Source of the DNA: Branchiostoma floridae
Lineage: Eukaryota; Chordata; Leptocardii; Amphioxiformes; Branchiostomatidae
NCBI RefSeq assembly: GCF_000003815.2
Contig: NC_049995.1
Coordinates: forward strand, 10,344,595 to 10,408,594
Direction: 5' to 3'
DNA: 64,000 nt
Shown one piece after another: positions 10,881 to 22,080 of the stretch; the first letter of the stretch is position 1, and the number at the start of each line of letters is the position of its first letter. The translations under genes and the position numbers were made by a program. The notes below the pieces were generated by a model. That model was not told the origin of the DNA, ran no database searches, and was given only the letters and a program-made list of their open reading frames with translations.

Positions 10881-13800
10881 GATAAACCGTCCAACGTTGA
10901 CAAGCTAAACACCAATGATGTTCTCAAGAATAATGCTGAAAAAGTCACAAACTCTGGCCACAAAATACAACATCCACAAACATATATCACCGGAACTGTC
11001 CATAAGGAGCCTGGTGATAGGTCAACGTCTGGTGGTACGTCATCATCCGGAAGTACGTCATCAACACGTCATACTGTCAACCGTGGTAGACGTCCTCACG
11101 TTATAACAATGGTGCATAACATCAACGTCGGCAGGAATCCGAGCGGACGTGCGTCATCAGCAGGGAATGATGGGAGTGAAGAGAACACACAGCATGTTAA
11201 GATAATTACCCATAATCCCAAGCAAGATTCAGACGACGTTTCCGGGTCGAATCTTATGAGGGCGATAAAAGATCGTTTCAAAATGGAGGATCTTGTCAAC
11301 AAGAATATGATGACGATGATGAAGTTCTTGTTAAAAACTGTCTCTGAACATACTGACGAAATTTCCGGTCTCAGACACGTCATTTCCGGTTTGCAAGCCG
11401 AGCTGGAAAGCGTCAAAGAATCCCAGCAAGCTCCGCCGCCATTTATAGAAACTCTACCAATCACGAGCAACGACACAGATGACGACGCCTTTAACAGAAT
11501 ATACGGTGAAACGTTAAATGGCAGAGTAGCTGTATTAGAAAACCAACTTGCTAAAGAAACGCTTGAAAAACAAAGACTACGAGAGGAGGTTGAAACCTTG
11601 AGGAAAAATCAACTAGATTTTGATACAAGATTATTAGAAAGTGAGGGCGCAGTCAGAAATATTTCTGGACAATTCAGAGTCATTGCGAAAAGCGTTAATA
11701 CATTAGTACAGCAAGGAAATGAGACCATTGGAATCCTGGGTACTATGAACAATGGTGGGATGAATCCGGAAGTGACGTCAGTCCTGGAACAAATGCGAAA
11801 GAACGTGACCATATTAGGAGACGAGCTCGTCAACTTGGTTGAACAAATTCTCGTTGGAAGAGACGAGATTCAAGAAGTAGACGAGAAGTTGGACAGTATT
11901 GACGAGTTCTTCCAAAACTTCACCGGCGAAATCAACACCTTTACCGACGAAGTCTACGACCTCTCAGAAAGAACGTTTCGAACGGAAGAAGAACTTGGCA
12001 ACGCTACATTCGACATCTATTTCTTAAAGGAAGATGTTGCCGGATTGAAGTCTAAGACAGTCGCTAACAACGATTTCTTATGGCGACACGAAGATAGGCT
12101 AACGTCTCTGTCATCTTCTATATCCGATCTGAAAGATGAAGTCGAGAAAAAAGAAGAAGAGACGAGAGATTATTTCGACAAAAAGATAACCACGCTAGAC
12201 GACGTCATAGACGAAAACACGAAGACTATTCTACAGATCGGTAGAGTACAGGAAAGCGTGGCCAATGAGCTTGTTTCTGTGGCGGAAACGACGAGAAACA
12301 ACGACCAAACTTTACGCGACCACGAAGCCATCTTGAACAGGGTGGCCATGGATCAGAACTTACAGCGAAAAACACTGGACGCGCAAGGGGGCGCTCTTAA
12401 CGATGTCATAGACATCGTTAGAGATATGAACTTAGGTCTTCCTACTGCTGTCGCGAAAGGTAAGTAATTGTTCCAGGTTTGCAAAGCAACAACTATTTTG
12501 TTTTACCCTTTGGTCTATAGGCGCCGCCATTTTTGTTTGTGATGTCATAGGTCAGCCATCGTTGTTCTAAACGTAACTATACGATTACAAGCTATAGCTA
12601 AACCTCCTACTTAACTTGGATGTATTTAAGGTGTACATTTATGTTATGAATCTTATGATATGGATTATTTTTTCTTCTAGACTGCGCGGACGTATACAAG
12701 TTTGGGCAGCGGCAAAACGGCGTGTACAGCATCCAACCGGAGGGGTCACCTGAGGTGACGCAGGTGTTCTGCGACATGGAGACGGAAGATGGCGGCTGGA
12801 CCGTCATCCAACGGAGGGGCAACGGGACCGTGGACTTCTACAGGTCAGTAGTAGAGTAGGAGCCACCGCACGCGCTGGATTCAGGTTGAGTAAGATAGAA
12901 ATTGGCAAGACAACATCGCTGTTGCGAAGACACGATCTTACATTTTGTCAATTCAGGAAAATCAGATGATATTGTAAGATGGGGGTTACAAATTAAGCCA
13001 CGTTTGGGATTGTGTTCTCGCCCCAAAGCGCCACCTACATCGACTACATGTAGCGGCGAGAAGCAGAACTCAAATTAGAGGCTCTGAGAAAGATGTCTAA
13101 TAGGCATTGAAACGTAGGCAGTTTATATTAACTGGTTGTGTAAAAGAAAACTCTACTTTCTCATGACCTACCAACCCAATTAAGTTATTTTCGTAAGGTA
13201 TTGTAAAGTTCAACTTTTATGTTTTGTTGTTATGTAGGACATGGGAAGAGTACAAAGCCGGGTTCGGATCACCTCACACTGAGTACTGGCTTGGGAATGA
13301 GCTCCTACACTTGTTAACGGACCAGGTAACTTTTTTTTTAATTTCCAAGAGTTTGATAAAGTACGTTGTATTACTCTACATTGTATTTTTTCGCCGTATT
13401 TATGATTCTTTATATCATTGAAAAATGAATAAAAAATCGGTCACTGCAGGTGGTTTCATATTATTATATTTGACAATGTGAATTTGTAATGCAGACTTGT
13501 CAGCACATTCTACCCATTTCTTTCGTCACGTGTCCAAAATAGTGGGTGAGTCGTTTTGAAAAAGACCAAAGGATCAGGCCAAGGTTTGATATGATGGACA
13601 AAACCCAGCTTTATAATCAATTTGGGTTGATCTCCAAGTGAATTTTCTTTTGGAAAAAGTCTATCCATGGGCCAAAATACTATCCAATAAGCCAGTTTCT
13701 GTCCATAGATACTGTCCATGCCAACAGAAGATATGCTTTTCCATCATGATGCAGATGCCATACCATGATTAGTATTGGTGCGGATTTCCTATACGCATTT

Positions 13801-15260
13801 GTTCTATATTTATCGTAGGGTGAGTACGAGATGCGGATTGACCTGGAGGACTGGGTAGGGATGGCGGTGTACGCGAAGTACAGTACCGTGTACGTGTCAG
13901 ATGAAGGCAATTCCTACAGAATCCGCCTGGGGGAGTACAGTGGAGACGCCGGGGACGGACTCAGACTGGGCGATAGGTAAGAGGCTTTAAAACACTATCA
14001 ATTGGTGTAATTTCGTATTAAGTACGTCATAATGACACAAGCGTTGTCATGATAATCTTATTTCACATGTACGGTATTCTCTGAAAATTTGGTACTCAAA
14101 CGATACTCAGTTTGAGAGTTACATGGAGCAAGGTTGAAAAGCATGTTCTTCTTTTGACCACCCCCGTTCTCCTTTCCCGCCAAATCCTGATCAGGACCTG
14201 ACTGAATTTGAAAACGATCAGATTTTGTCTTAAGTACTTTTTTTTCAAATGGACCCCGTTCAGGTGATTGAATGTTAATGGGTCAGACATGGCGTAAAGT
14301 TTTGATTCCAGAAAAATTTCGAAACAGTCAGTCAAAAGAGATCATGTTTTTGTCTTTGTTTCATCTATTGCGCTTTTATCTAAAACCGTTAGGAGGCGCT
14401 TCAGCACCAAGGACAAGGACCATGACCGGTGGGAGGAGGGTGAATGTGCCAAGTACAGCAAAGGGGGCTGGTGGTTTGCATGGTACGTACATGGCTTCTT
14501 TTTAGTTTTCAGTTTTGCCTGTTTGTTGTACACCATAGCTTCAATTTTTGAAATATTTCTTTTGTCATACACGTGGATTTAGATTTTAAATATAATTTGA
14601 AAACAAGAAATATTCGATATGAAATTACAGTGAATATATCAAAATGTCGAAAATGTCTTCTTCGTCAGGTGTACCAGTGCGAATCTGAATGGGGTTTACC
14701 GCCACACCGGTCCGTACGATGGTGACTTGAACGGTGTATACTGGTACCCGTGGAAGGGCACTCGATATTCCCTACGTAAGGTCTCCATGAAGATTCGTCC
14801 CAAAGAGTTCAACCAAAAACCCTCTGAGCGCGAGCTGGGAGATTATTGGCCAGAGGAGGACCAAGCCGTGAATACAAATGGCGGTTTAACGAGAAACCCA
14901 CGCTGGAAAATTGATGAGGGTCCACATGGGGGTTTCCAGGAAGACGAACCGATCGATTCGTCGGAGGATTATCCAGAAGACTACATGTTTGGGGATCAGT
15001 TCAGAGGTCCTGATTTCCCACTTGAAACAAAATCCGATCGTCACCAAATCCAGTCAGGCCCTGATCAGGATTTGGCGGGAAAAAGAGAACGAGTGTGGTC
15101 CAAAGAAGAAAGTTTTGAAGATCCCGATTCGTTTCGTGGACCGGATTTTCCCGTAAACGGCTTCGGTTGGGATCGTGCAGGCAGTTATGATGTTGGACCA
15201 AACCGTGATCTATTACCAACACATAAAGGCGGACACAGAGATGACTTCGAGGACGATTAA
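10881..15260 (+). CDS. Secreted coiled-coil protein with fibrinogen-related domain and acidic tail (5'-partial)
   Basis: Six exons can be joined in frame: 10881-12459, 12681-12843, 13238-13325, 13819-13976, 14393-14482 (acceptor at 14393 or 14396) and 14669-15260. All have GT-AG junctions. The reading is open from the acceptor at 10881 for 889 residues. The first in-frame ATG is at 11109, so a 5' exon with a signal peptide is probably missing. Residues 1-526 have a Ser/Gly/Thr stretch and then long heptad-like coiled coil with several N-x-S/T glycosylation sites. Residues 527 to about 741 form a fibrinogen C-terminal domain: DCADVYKFGQ, FCDMETEDGGWTVIQRR, a calcium-site-like KDKDHDRW, and GGWWFAWCTSANLNG. 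At the ligand site the usual His after Cys is Thr. The last 148 residues are an acidic tail with two FRGPDFP motifs, which is not part of the usual family. Angiopoietin-like and ficolin-like proteins are the nearest architectures. Ligand and role are unknown. Confidence 0.9.
14096..14240 (-). repeat. Inverted fragment of the fibrinogen-related gene's last exon, inside its intron
   Basis: Read on the minus strand, about 14130-14235 matches about 15025-15120 of the terminal exon with some substitutions. Shared runs include CCTGATCAGGATTTGGCGGG (minus strand here, plus strand at about 15060) and GTCAGG just before it. Conceptual translation of the equivalent frames gives LIRIWRE in both. The fragment sits between exons 13819-13976 and 14393-14482 and carries no splice sites matching the gene. 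Confidence 0.8.
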
Positions 15261-16220
15261 GTACTAGTTATCTACGATACAACAAAAGACAACAAAAATT
15301 ATGCACATTCAAATTTTAAAGACCATTTCTGGTTTTTCATTTTTTGTATGTTCAAAAGTTCACCATACCTTTCTCTTGTTTTCTTGTTGTCAATAACTTT
15401 GATTGTTGATGAATTATTTTTTTGCCCTATAATAGGGCTGGTGCTTGATACAAAAGCTATATTTGCTGATTTTTCATTGATGTGTTTTAAGACGATACAA
15501 ATATTCTACAATAAGGTGGTTCATGGTTTAAACTGCGCATACTCTGCGAAATGCAATGTGGGTAATATGTCAAAGGTTAAGTTTCGCAACTTTTCAGTTC
15601 TTGCAGCAAACAAAAAGTTTTTTTCTAGACTGCAGTCAATACATGTCCAGACCTGTTTTGTTTTGTTTACGTCTTTGGATCTTCACCCATGACATATTAC
15701 CCACACTGCATTTCGCTGCGCATGCGCAGTTGGAACTCCGAATCCCGTGACGTATTGATTTACCCACAATCCTCTATGAGTTATAATCAAGGATTCAAGG
15801 TGAATATACTTCTCACTCTTTATGTTGCATCTGACACAAAAAAACATGTTGTTTTGTATCTTTGTCGTTACATATCAGCTATGTATACAGGGTAGACCAT
15901 TCTCATGTATATGTAGCACGATTTTAAAACATTTCGTCAGATTTTTCTTCATGTTCAAATTCTACAAACTCATCCAGAAAGAACGTAAGACCTAGGTTTT
16001 AGATACTTTTTATGTTTATGCTTCGTTTTACATGTTCCTGTTTCATATTAGAGAAAATTGTTCTTCATATTTGTATTCATTCATTGTGTATTAATATAGT
16101 ATAGCTATGTAGTAAAAGTTATTCTTTTAAAAGTCTTCTGTGTAAACGTATAGATTGTTCCTACATGTACGTCTGTAAATATTGGAATTTACATTTTGCT
16201 GTATTAAAGCTACTCATATA
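15261..16220 (+). other. Probable 3' UTR of the fibrinogen-related gene, with hairpin MITE
   Basis: After the stop at 15260 the sequence is AT-rich. ATTAAA at 16203-16208 is a possible polyadenylation signal. About 15534-15730 is a palindromic insertion: CTGCGAAATGCAATGTGGG near the left end is mirrored by CCCACACTGCATTTCGCTGC near the right end. A related hairpin lies at about 24240-24435. The UTR limit is inference. Confidence 0.5.
15534..15730. mobile_element. Palindromic MITE, family 2 copy 1
   Basis: The ends are inverted (CTGCGCAT ... ATGCGCAG), followed inward by GAAATGCA-GTGTGGGTAATATGTCAAAGG-like arms on both sides. The copy at about 24240-24435 shares the GATATGTCAAAGGT core, the TTTGACATATTACCC arm and a GCGCATGC end. 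No coding capacity is present. Confidence 0.7.
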
Positions 16221-16428
16221 CAGCGGTTTGTAAAAACGTTATACCCGTTGCCTTCACTAAATTTTTTTTTACGAGTTCGTCAAATGATTTGCCATATTTT
16301 ACATAAAATCACCACACTTCGATCGATTTGAAAACACATAGATACTGTTTTTTCTTATCTAATGAGTTGTATTTACAACATGTATTTTTGACAAGTGTTC
16401 GAAATCGCAAAGGAAACGTGAAATCTCG

Positions 16429-18422
16429 TCAATTCTCGTCGGTTGGAAGGCGAGACTGGCGAGACTTCGACACCTCTCGGTAGCGTTGCGTCACAAAGAA
16501 GGGATGTCTCTGTTGAGCATGCGCACTGATGTCAGTGTCGATGCCCGAATCGTTCACCAAACCTAGGAAAAAGAATGAAGTAAAGAAAATCTGAAACTAC
16601 TATTATCATTATGATATAATTTCAAACTTGATCAAAGCGCTTACCAACAAGCTTTCGATCAGTTCTCTGATCCTTTTCAAGTTGTAATGATCCAAAGCCT
16701 ATGACACACATCCAGACCGGAAGTGTGACGTCAGCAAAGGTCAAAGGTGTTTGGAAGTCGGAATCGGCCCCCGTCTCGGTAGAGGGAGACTTTATTTTGT
16801 GTACAGTTATAAAGATTAAAATTGTATCATAATGTTGATTACCGTCACAGATGAACTTGCATTCAAGTACTATCCTCTAAATAAAAATAAAAATATCATT
16901 TTCAGGCATTTGAGAAAAGTAAATATAGATTTTGAATCTGGAATGAAAAGTTTTCTAACCTGAAAGCCCTTCGTCCACGTAAGCATGCAGTTCCTCCAGA
17001 CTGCGGTTGATTCTATTGAACTCCCTCCCCACTTCCAGCGACAGGCGCACCAGTTTGTTGTTAATGGCCGTCACGTCTTCTCGTAGTTCCGCCATTTCTG
17101 GCAAGGACATAAAAAAATGACATTTTCCACTCTTTGTTCTATTCCTCACTGGAAAGTGATTTTTCTATTGATAATGCTTTTTGGACAGCATAACGCAACA
17201 ATGTGACACTGCACTCAAGTTAGAAACTTATATTAAAGGTGTCGCATACACAGTACAGACAGAAGGTAAAGGAAGTCAATTATTAGTGGAAAATTATTGT
17301 TGCGGACCAGTGCAAAAGAGCAACTATGAAGCTTTTTTAATCGAAAGATATACACTAATCATGGTTAAGTAAGCATGTGTGAAAAAGGGATTAACTGTGA
17401 CGCAAATGTATGGTACCTTCTCTGTCAACCGCCGCTTGCATTCGCAGTTCTTCTTCCAGTCGGCTTTCCTGGCTCTTGGCTGAGACTTTGCCCTGTCGCC
17501 TCTTCTGACCCTTCGTACTGGAAGTTTTCTTCCGCGGTTTGTTCTGTCTCAAGGTGGACTGGAAGATTCTCTCCGCTTCTTCTGGAGTCACTGTCTCTTC
17601 TGTAGACGTTGTGGTTGGTGGATCCTCTCTCCTCAAGCCTTGTCTTGTGGCTAAGTCTCGTCGTGGACCCAAATCTCGCCGCGACGGGAACTCTCGCCCG
17701 AGATCTCGCGTGCGTGTGAAATCTCGTCGCTGATCCAAATCTCGTGTGGAGATACGAGGGAGAGTGGGGATCGTCGACTTTTTCTTTCTCGGTGACGTCA
17801 CTATTTCTAGCTGCACGTGTATTGGTACATTGTCTCCAAAAGTACGAGCGATTGCGTTACGACAGTCGAAAGCTGCTGTCAGAATTTCAGGCAAGAGATT
17901 TAGAATTCCCAAATTCTCTTTCTTTACTCTCAGTTCGGGGGAATGTTCTAAGACCGCGTCCGTAACAGACCGAAGAAAGTCATTGTCTCCTTGCAAGACC
18001 CTCCCCCACCTCCGAAACGCGTCTTCTACCGTCTTCAACTCACTACTTACAAGTTTTCGTAACCTTGGCATGATGTTTGCCCTCACTTTCTTACGAATGT
18101 TTGCAAGTTTATCCAAGAGTGAGAAGAAGTCGCGAAGGACGGCAACTTTGCCCTTGAAGTAGACATAACTTCGCACAGCGTCCAAGGTCACTATGTCGGA
18201 CCCTTTGCCGAGGTAGCGAGTTTTCCTCAGTTGAGCGTACACGTTGTTGAGCGTTGTTATGAAATGGTCCCTCTTGGAGTCAAAGGAAATGTATTCGTTG
18301 TACATTTGCTGGACGTCTCTGGTTAGACGGTGAGCCTCCCGCCTGACCGCGCGCACGGCGGACTCCATGCGTGGGGACCTGTGCTCTGGTGCCCGAAGAG
18401 CTAACGCCATCCCTTCCTTGAT
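16429..18422 (-). CDS. Unrecognised Arg-rich, helix-rich protein (5'-partial)
   Basis: Three minus-strand exons join in frame with consensus junctions: 18422-17417, 17097-16960 and 16562-16429, ending in TGA at 16431-16429. They give 425 residues starting IKEGMALALRAPEH. An acceptor just before 18422 shows that more exons lie upstream; 19700-19527 is a candidate. Residues 1 to about 210 look helical and globular, with no motif I recognise. Residues about 225-275 are an RD-rich stretch (repeats of the type RRDLGPRRDL). A Thr/Glu stretch and a Lys/Arg-rich segment (SSTKGQKRRQGK) follow. The second exon encodes a short coiled coil (EMAELREDVTAINNKLVRLS). The gene is convergent with the fibrinogen-related gene, whose poly(A) signal is about 220 bp away. 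I do not know its function. ATG at 18410 is a possible internal start. Confidence 0.7.
16620..16875. repeat. Dispersed repeat with ETS/CRE/DR1-like sites, copy 1
   Basis: This copy lies in the last intron of the minus-strand gene. It contains CCGGAAGTG at 16717-16725, TGACGTCA at 16726-16733 and AGGTCAAAGGTG at 16738-16749. It shares long stretches with 30310-30540 and 35244-35560, for example CAAGCTTTCGATCAG (inverted relative to those copies) and TTTTGTGTAC...TATAAAG. The right part is in the other orientation, so this copy is rearranged. The protein-binding assignments are consensus matches only. Confidence 0.7.
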
Positions 18423-19526
18423 CTAGAGAAGAAAAAGATCGTATAGTTAAAGTACTCTACAAGCAGAGTATGGTATCCAGACACTTGTGTTGGTCGTATT
18501 TCAGTCGTTTTTATACGGCTTCCTATTTTTGCCAGGTTTCCATTTCGTCTGTTTAGCTGATAGAATTAGAATCTGAAAGGCCAATAATTTTGTCAAAAAT
18601 ACGACAAAACCTTGCTTTTTCGTCCTCTGAATTTACCTTTTTCCTGAAACCTAGAAACCTGGTAACCATTTTCAAAGGACCAGCTTAATGGTGTACATGT
18701 CTTACTTAGCCCAAGTCATACTATGCAATGACATCTTTCTACGGCTTATATTTCCAGCCGGCCTTTTCTAATTCTTAGTGAAGCAATTGAGACCAACCCC
18801 GTAAACAAAATCACCGGCTTGTACGAATGAACTATGACGACGGGCAGCACTCCCAGTACCGTAGAGATACTGGCGAGTTCGCGGTGGCATGGTTACCAGG
18901 CTGGTACCAACTACATAATCCTCGTTATACACAAACAACAGCGCTTTTGTGTCAAACAAACATTAGGTCCAGGATCTCAAACATTGCTAATATATTTAGA
19001 GGAGTTTGCTAAGGGGACTATACCAGTAATCATGGCTTACAATTGTATGGCGGAGCAGTTTGTATACAAACAAATGATAACATGATAACATGTGAGATCG
19101 GTGGAGGTAAACAGTGCATTAGGCCAAGAGGTGTATCGTCAACATGACGAAACATCCGCCATGCTTGTGACGTCATTTTCAGACGACAGCTTGAGTATTG
19201 TGTTAAAGCCCCCCTCCCCCTAACATCATCATTTACTGTCCCTACATTTAACTGCGGGACCGAACATCCCCTACAGAACCTGTACATAAAGATTATAATA
19301 AAAATGCAATAATTGATGAGGTAAAAAATCGTTTGGTCACGAAGATGACGTCACCTGCTGAGAAAAAACATGAGCAACCGAAAAAAGCTAAACCTACTCA
19401 TTTGCTAGTCACTACAACACTGTATCCTTCACAGAAACGACTATGGATTTACCGACACACATATATTTAGAACTATACACTTGAAGTATAGCCTTTATAC
19501 AAAAATGAAAGGCTATGCTCACGTAC

Positions 19527-19700
19527 GAAATCACACAGTTTTTCAAATAAGCTCAAAATACCGTCACATATCCACGTCCTTTCAGTATTCAGAGTGGCAA
19601 GCAGCAACGACAATATATTTAGGTAGCTCTGGACATCTCTATAGAGGGCTACTAACGATTTTTGTGAGTCAAGTGCTCCCAAACATACGTTGACGGCTCT
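19527..19700 (-). CDS. Candidate upstream exon of the unrecognised minus-strand gene
   Basis: On the minus strand an acceptor (TTGTTCTCAG) precedes 19700, and a donor (GTACGT) follows 19527. The 174 bases between are open with 58 codons in phase 0-0, the phase needed to join the exon at 18422. The peptide is helix-like (LVALYRDVQSYLNILSLLLA). The open frame extends beyond both splice sites, so this could also be a fortuitous ORF. Evidence is splice phase and composition only. Confidence 0.35.
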
Positions 19701-22080
19701 CTGAGAACAATTCTGTCCCCACTTCATACAAAAACAGGGAGTATTGGAGCTCAATTGCTGACGGCTCTCACAAGCACTCTTGATAAAGTAGCGTTTTCAT
19801 AAGTGTTTTTCTGGATCGATGGACAACAAAACAAGGAGTGAAAACACACGTGCACTTGGTGTTGGTTTCAAGACCAATAGAACAACATTACCTGAACAAG
19901 AGGACTCGTTGGCATTTCTAGCCCTCAAAACACCAAGATTGCAGCGTAGCGTTTTAGGCCTACAAAAACGTTGTTTCCGATAACGGACCTGAAAAAAAGT
20001 AGGGCTTGTAGGTAGAAATTCTTTTTTACTTTTTCTTTTTTTCTTCAGATTTCAGTGTAAGGGATCCAAAAACCATCGTCCAACAATGTAAAACAGAGAA
20101 GCATGAAACAATTACATTTTCAACATCATTTTCTGATTGTACGAATAAACACTGTACGATCACACATTTCTATTTCGACAGAGATGAGGAGAACATATTG
20201 AAAAAGGTTTCTACAAATTTTGTTAGAAACTTCTGTCATCTTTAATTTAATTTGCCAACGCCAGCGGCCGGCCAAAAAAGGTAGGGTAACATTTATTTCG
20301 CTATGGTCAGATCACCAGAAACACCGCATTTTTCTAAGGTCTTGTGTACCGATTAGTGGTACTTATACATATATAACATATCGCCATAACACATGTACAA
20401 GAACGTATAGAAAATACCTTTTTTGTTGCCTTTTAGGAGCAAAATCGGCTAGGTTCTTTCCGTACCCTTCCAAATCGAATACTGTGTCTTGTGTGCGTTG
20501 TACGTTACCAACGATACAAATACCCCAGTTCGTAAAGCAATAACTAATAGGCTCTACTCTTAAGTGTTGTTTGTGCAAAATGTTTTAAACAGTCACAAAC
20601 AGTTGATACTTTCGCCATTACCATACTTGTGTCGTGTGGAACAAGAGTAGCGGTCAGGACCTAACATGGAATTATAATGAAGTATAATTAGAAACATTGT
20701 CATTAAAAGTAATGTTTTTTGCCCCAGCTTTGCGGTATTGGAAAAGATTTAACAAGAATGAAAACAAAGATTCTAATTTTGGCTGTCTTATCTTTTATTT
20801 TTGCTCGGGTTGCTTACTGTATAAACATATACAACGCGGCATGATTTTGGACCCGATCACATAATTCATACGAACGTCGTACGATCACAAACTGAGAGAG
20901 TTTTGAGCACGTGGCTTTGAGATAGGCGTGTACTTCAGCTGGAAAAGGCTTTCTTATACCTTTGGGGGCTTCTGTTGAAAATTCTGCGACTTCAAAATCG
21001 TACGATGTGTAACAACAAATGTGATGCGATGTAAGATTGAAAGACATTATTCTTGTTACTAGTTGAAACGCCTTTTACAATTGTCAATTTCCATGGTAAC
21101 CAATATATGCACAGGTAAATCTCTAATACGCCTGACGCTACTTACGAAGCTACTTGTGTGAATTAATGAACTGTATTTATTAACCCATTCGGCTGGAACT
21201 AGGAACTAACGAATTTACTTAAGCCTAAGTTAGTAACCTTAACTTATCATGTGTATACAAGACTTAACAACATCCTGGTGGTTAACAGGAACATGTATAT
21301 TTGCATTCGCTGTTGTCCTTGCAACAAAAGAAGTACAGTATGTCACATGACGTATACCGTAAAAGGGAGAATATTCGCGGGGATTTGGGATTTCAAGGAA
21401 CGGAAAAAACGGAGTTTTTGTGGGGCTTTACTGTTGAAACGGCCATGCAGGGGTTTACCGTGTAATGTTAAGTACTCGCGGTGGTTTTAATTCCACAAAG
21501 AAAAGAACACTGTAAAAAGGGGGAATATACCCCCCCCCCCCAATATATATCGCATTTTACAGTTACTAGAAAGGTAACGCAATAGGTGATAGAGCAAAAC
21601 ATAAACATGGACCAACGACATCGAAAATTCTTTATTGTGGATTTTTGGAGAAGTATTTATGTATATAGCTTAGCAGTTTGGGGGTTGCTATGGCAGAAAA
21701 GACTTGTAGAATTATTTGACTAGAAAATATTTTGTCTTCATCTTGGAGGGTTTCACATCCTCACACAGTAGTGGAATAATCATAAGTTGCCAAAAGAGAC
21801 CAATTCAAGGGCTCTGGTCTATATTCGCAGAATGGCCGTGTGGAATTTATTTAGGAATTCATTTCATGAACAGTTGACATAGCAGGTTAGCATTTGAGGT
21901 ACGTAAGTTTTCATGGTCTGAAGTTTGGGTTCTTGACAGACTTGACACGATGACAACTTCTTTATATCCACTTTTCCATTGGATTTAATGCATTGACTGG
22001 CATATTTGACATCTATCGTTCTAATGCTTAGTACTATATACGATATACCTAAACGTAAGTTTTATAAGCAACATTGGTAA
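19701..22080. other. Gene-free stretch with scattered repeat remnants
   Basis: No supported gene. About 21358-21565 resembles a decayed relative of MITE family 1 (TATTCGCGG and GCGGTGGTTTTAA motifs, ending GCATTTTACAGTTACT), next to a poly-C run at 21530-21541. On the minus strand a frame at 21047-20814 has a plausible acceptor before CTGAAGTACACG (about 20944) and could hide an exon of the gene downstream, but no good donor was found. TTTATT at 21631-21636 gives AATAAA on the minus strand and may serve EH-A. Confidence 0.4.

Noticed and set aside
11096..11476. 126-codon minus-strand frame
   Set aside because: Antisense shadow of the fibrinogen-related gene's coiled-coil exon, with no splice or motif support.
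14727..15260. A separate gene starting at ATG 14727
   Set aside because: The frame is continuous with the acceptor at 14668 and with the fibrinogen-domain peptide CTSANLNGVYRH, so it is the last exon of the upstream gene.
17746..18162. 138-codon plus-strand frame
   Set aside because: Antisense shadow of the unrecognised minus-strand gene, whose exon phases and splice sites are coherent.
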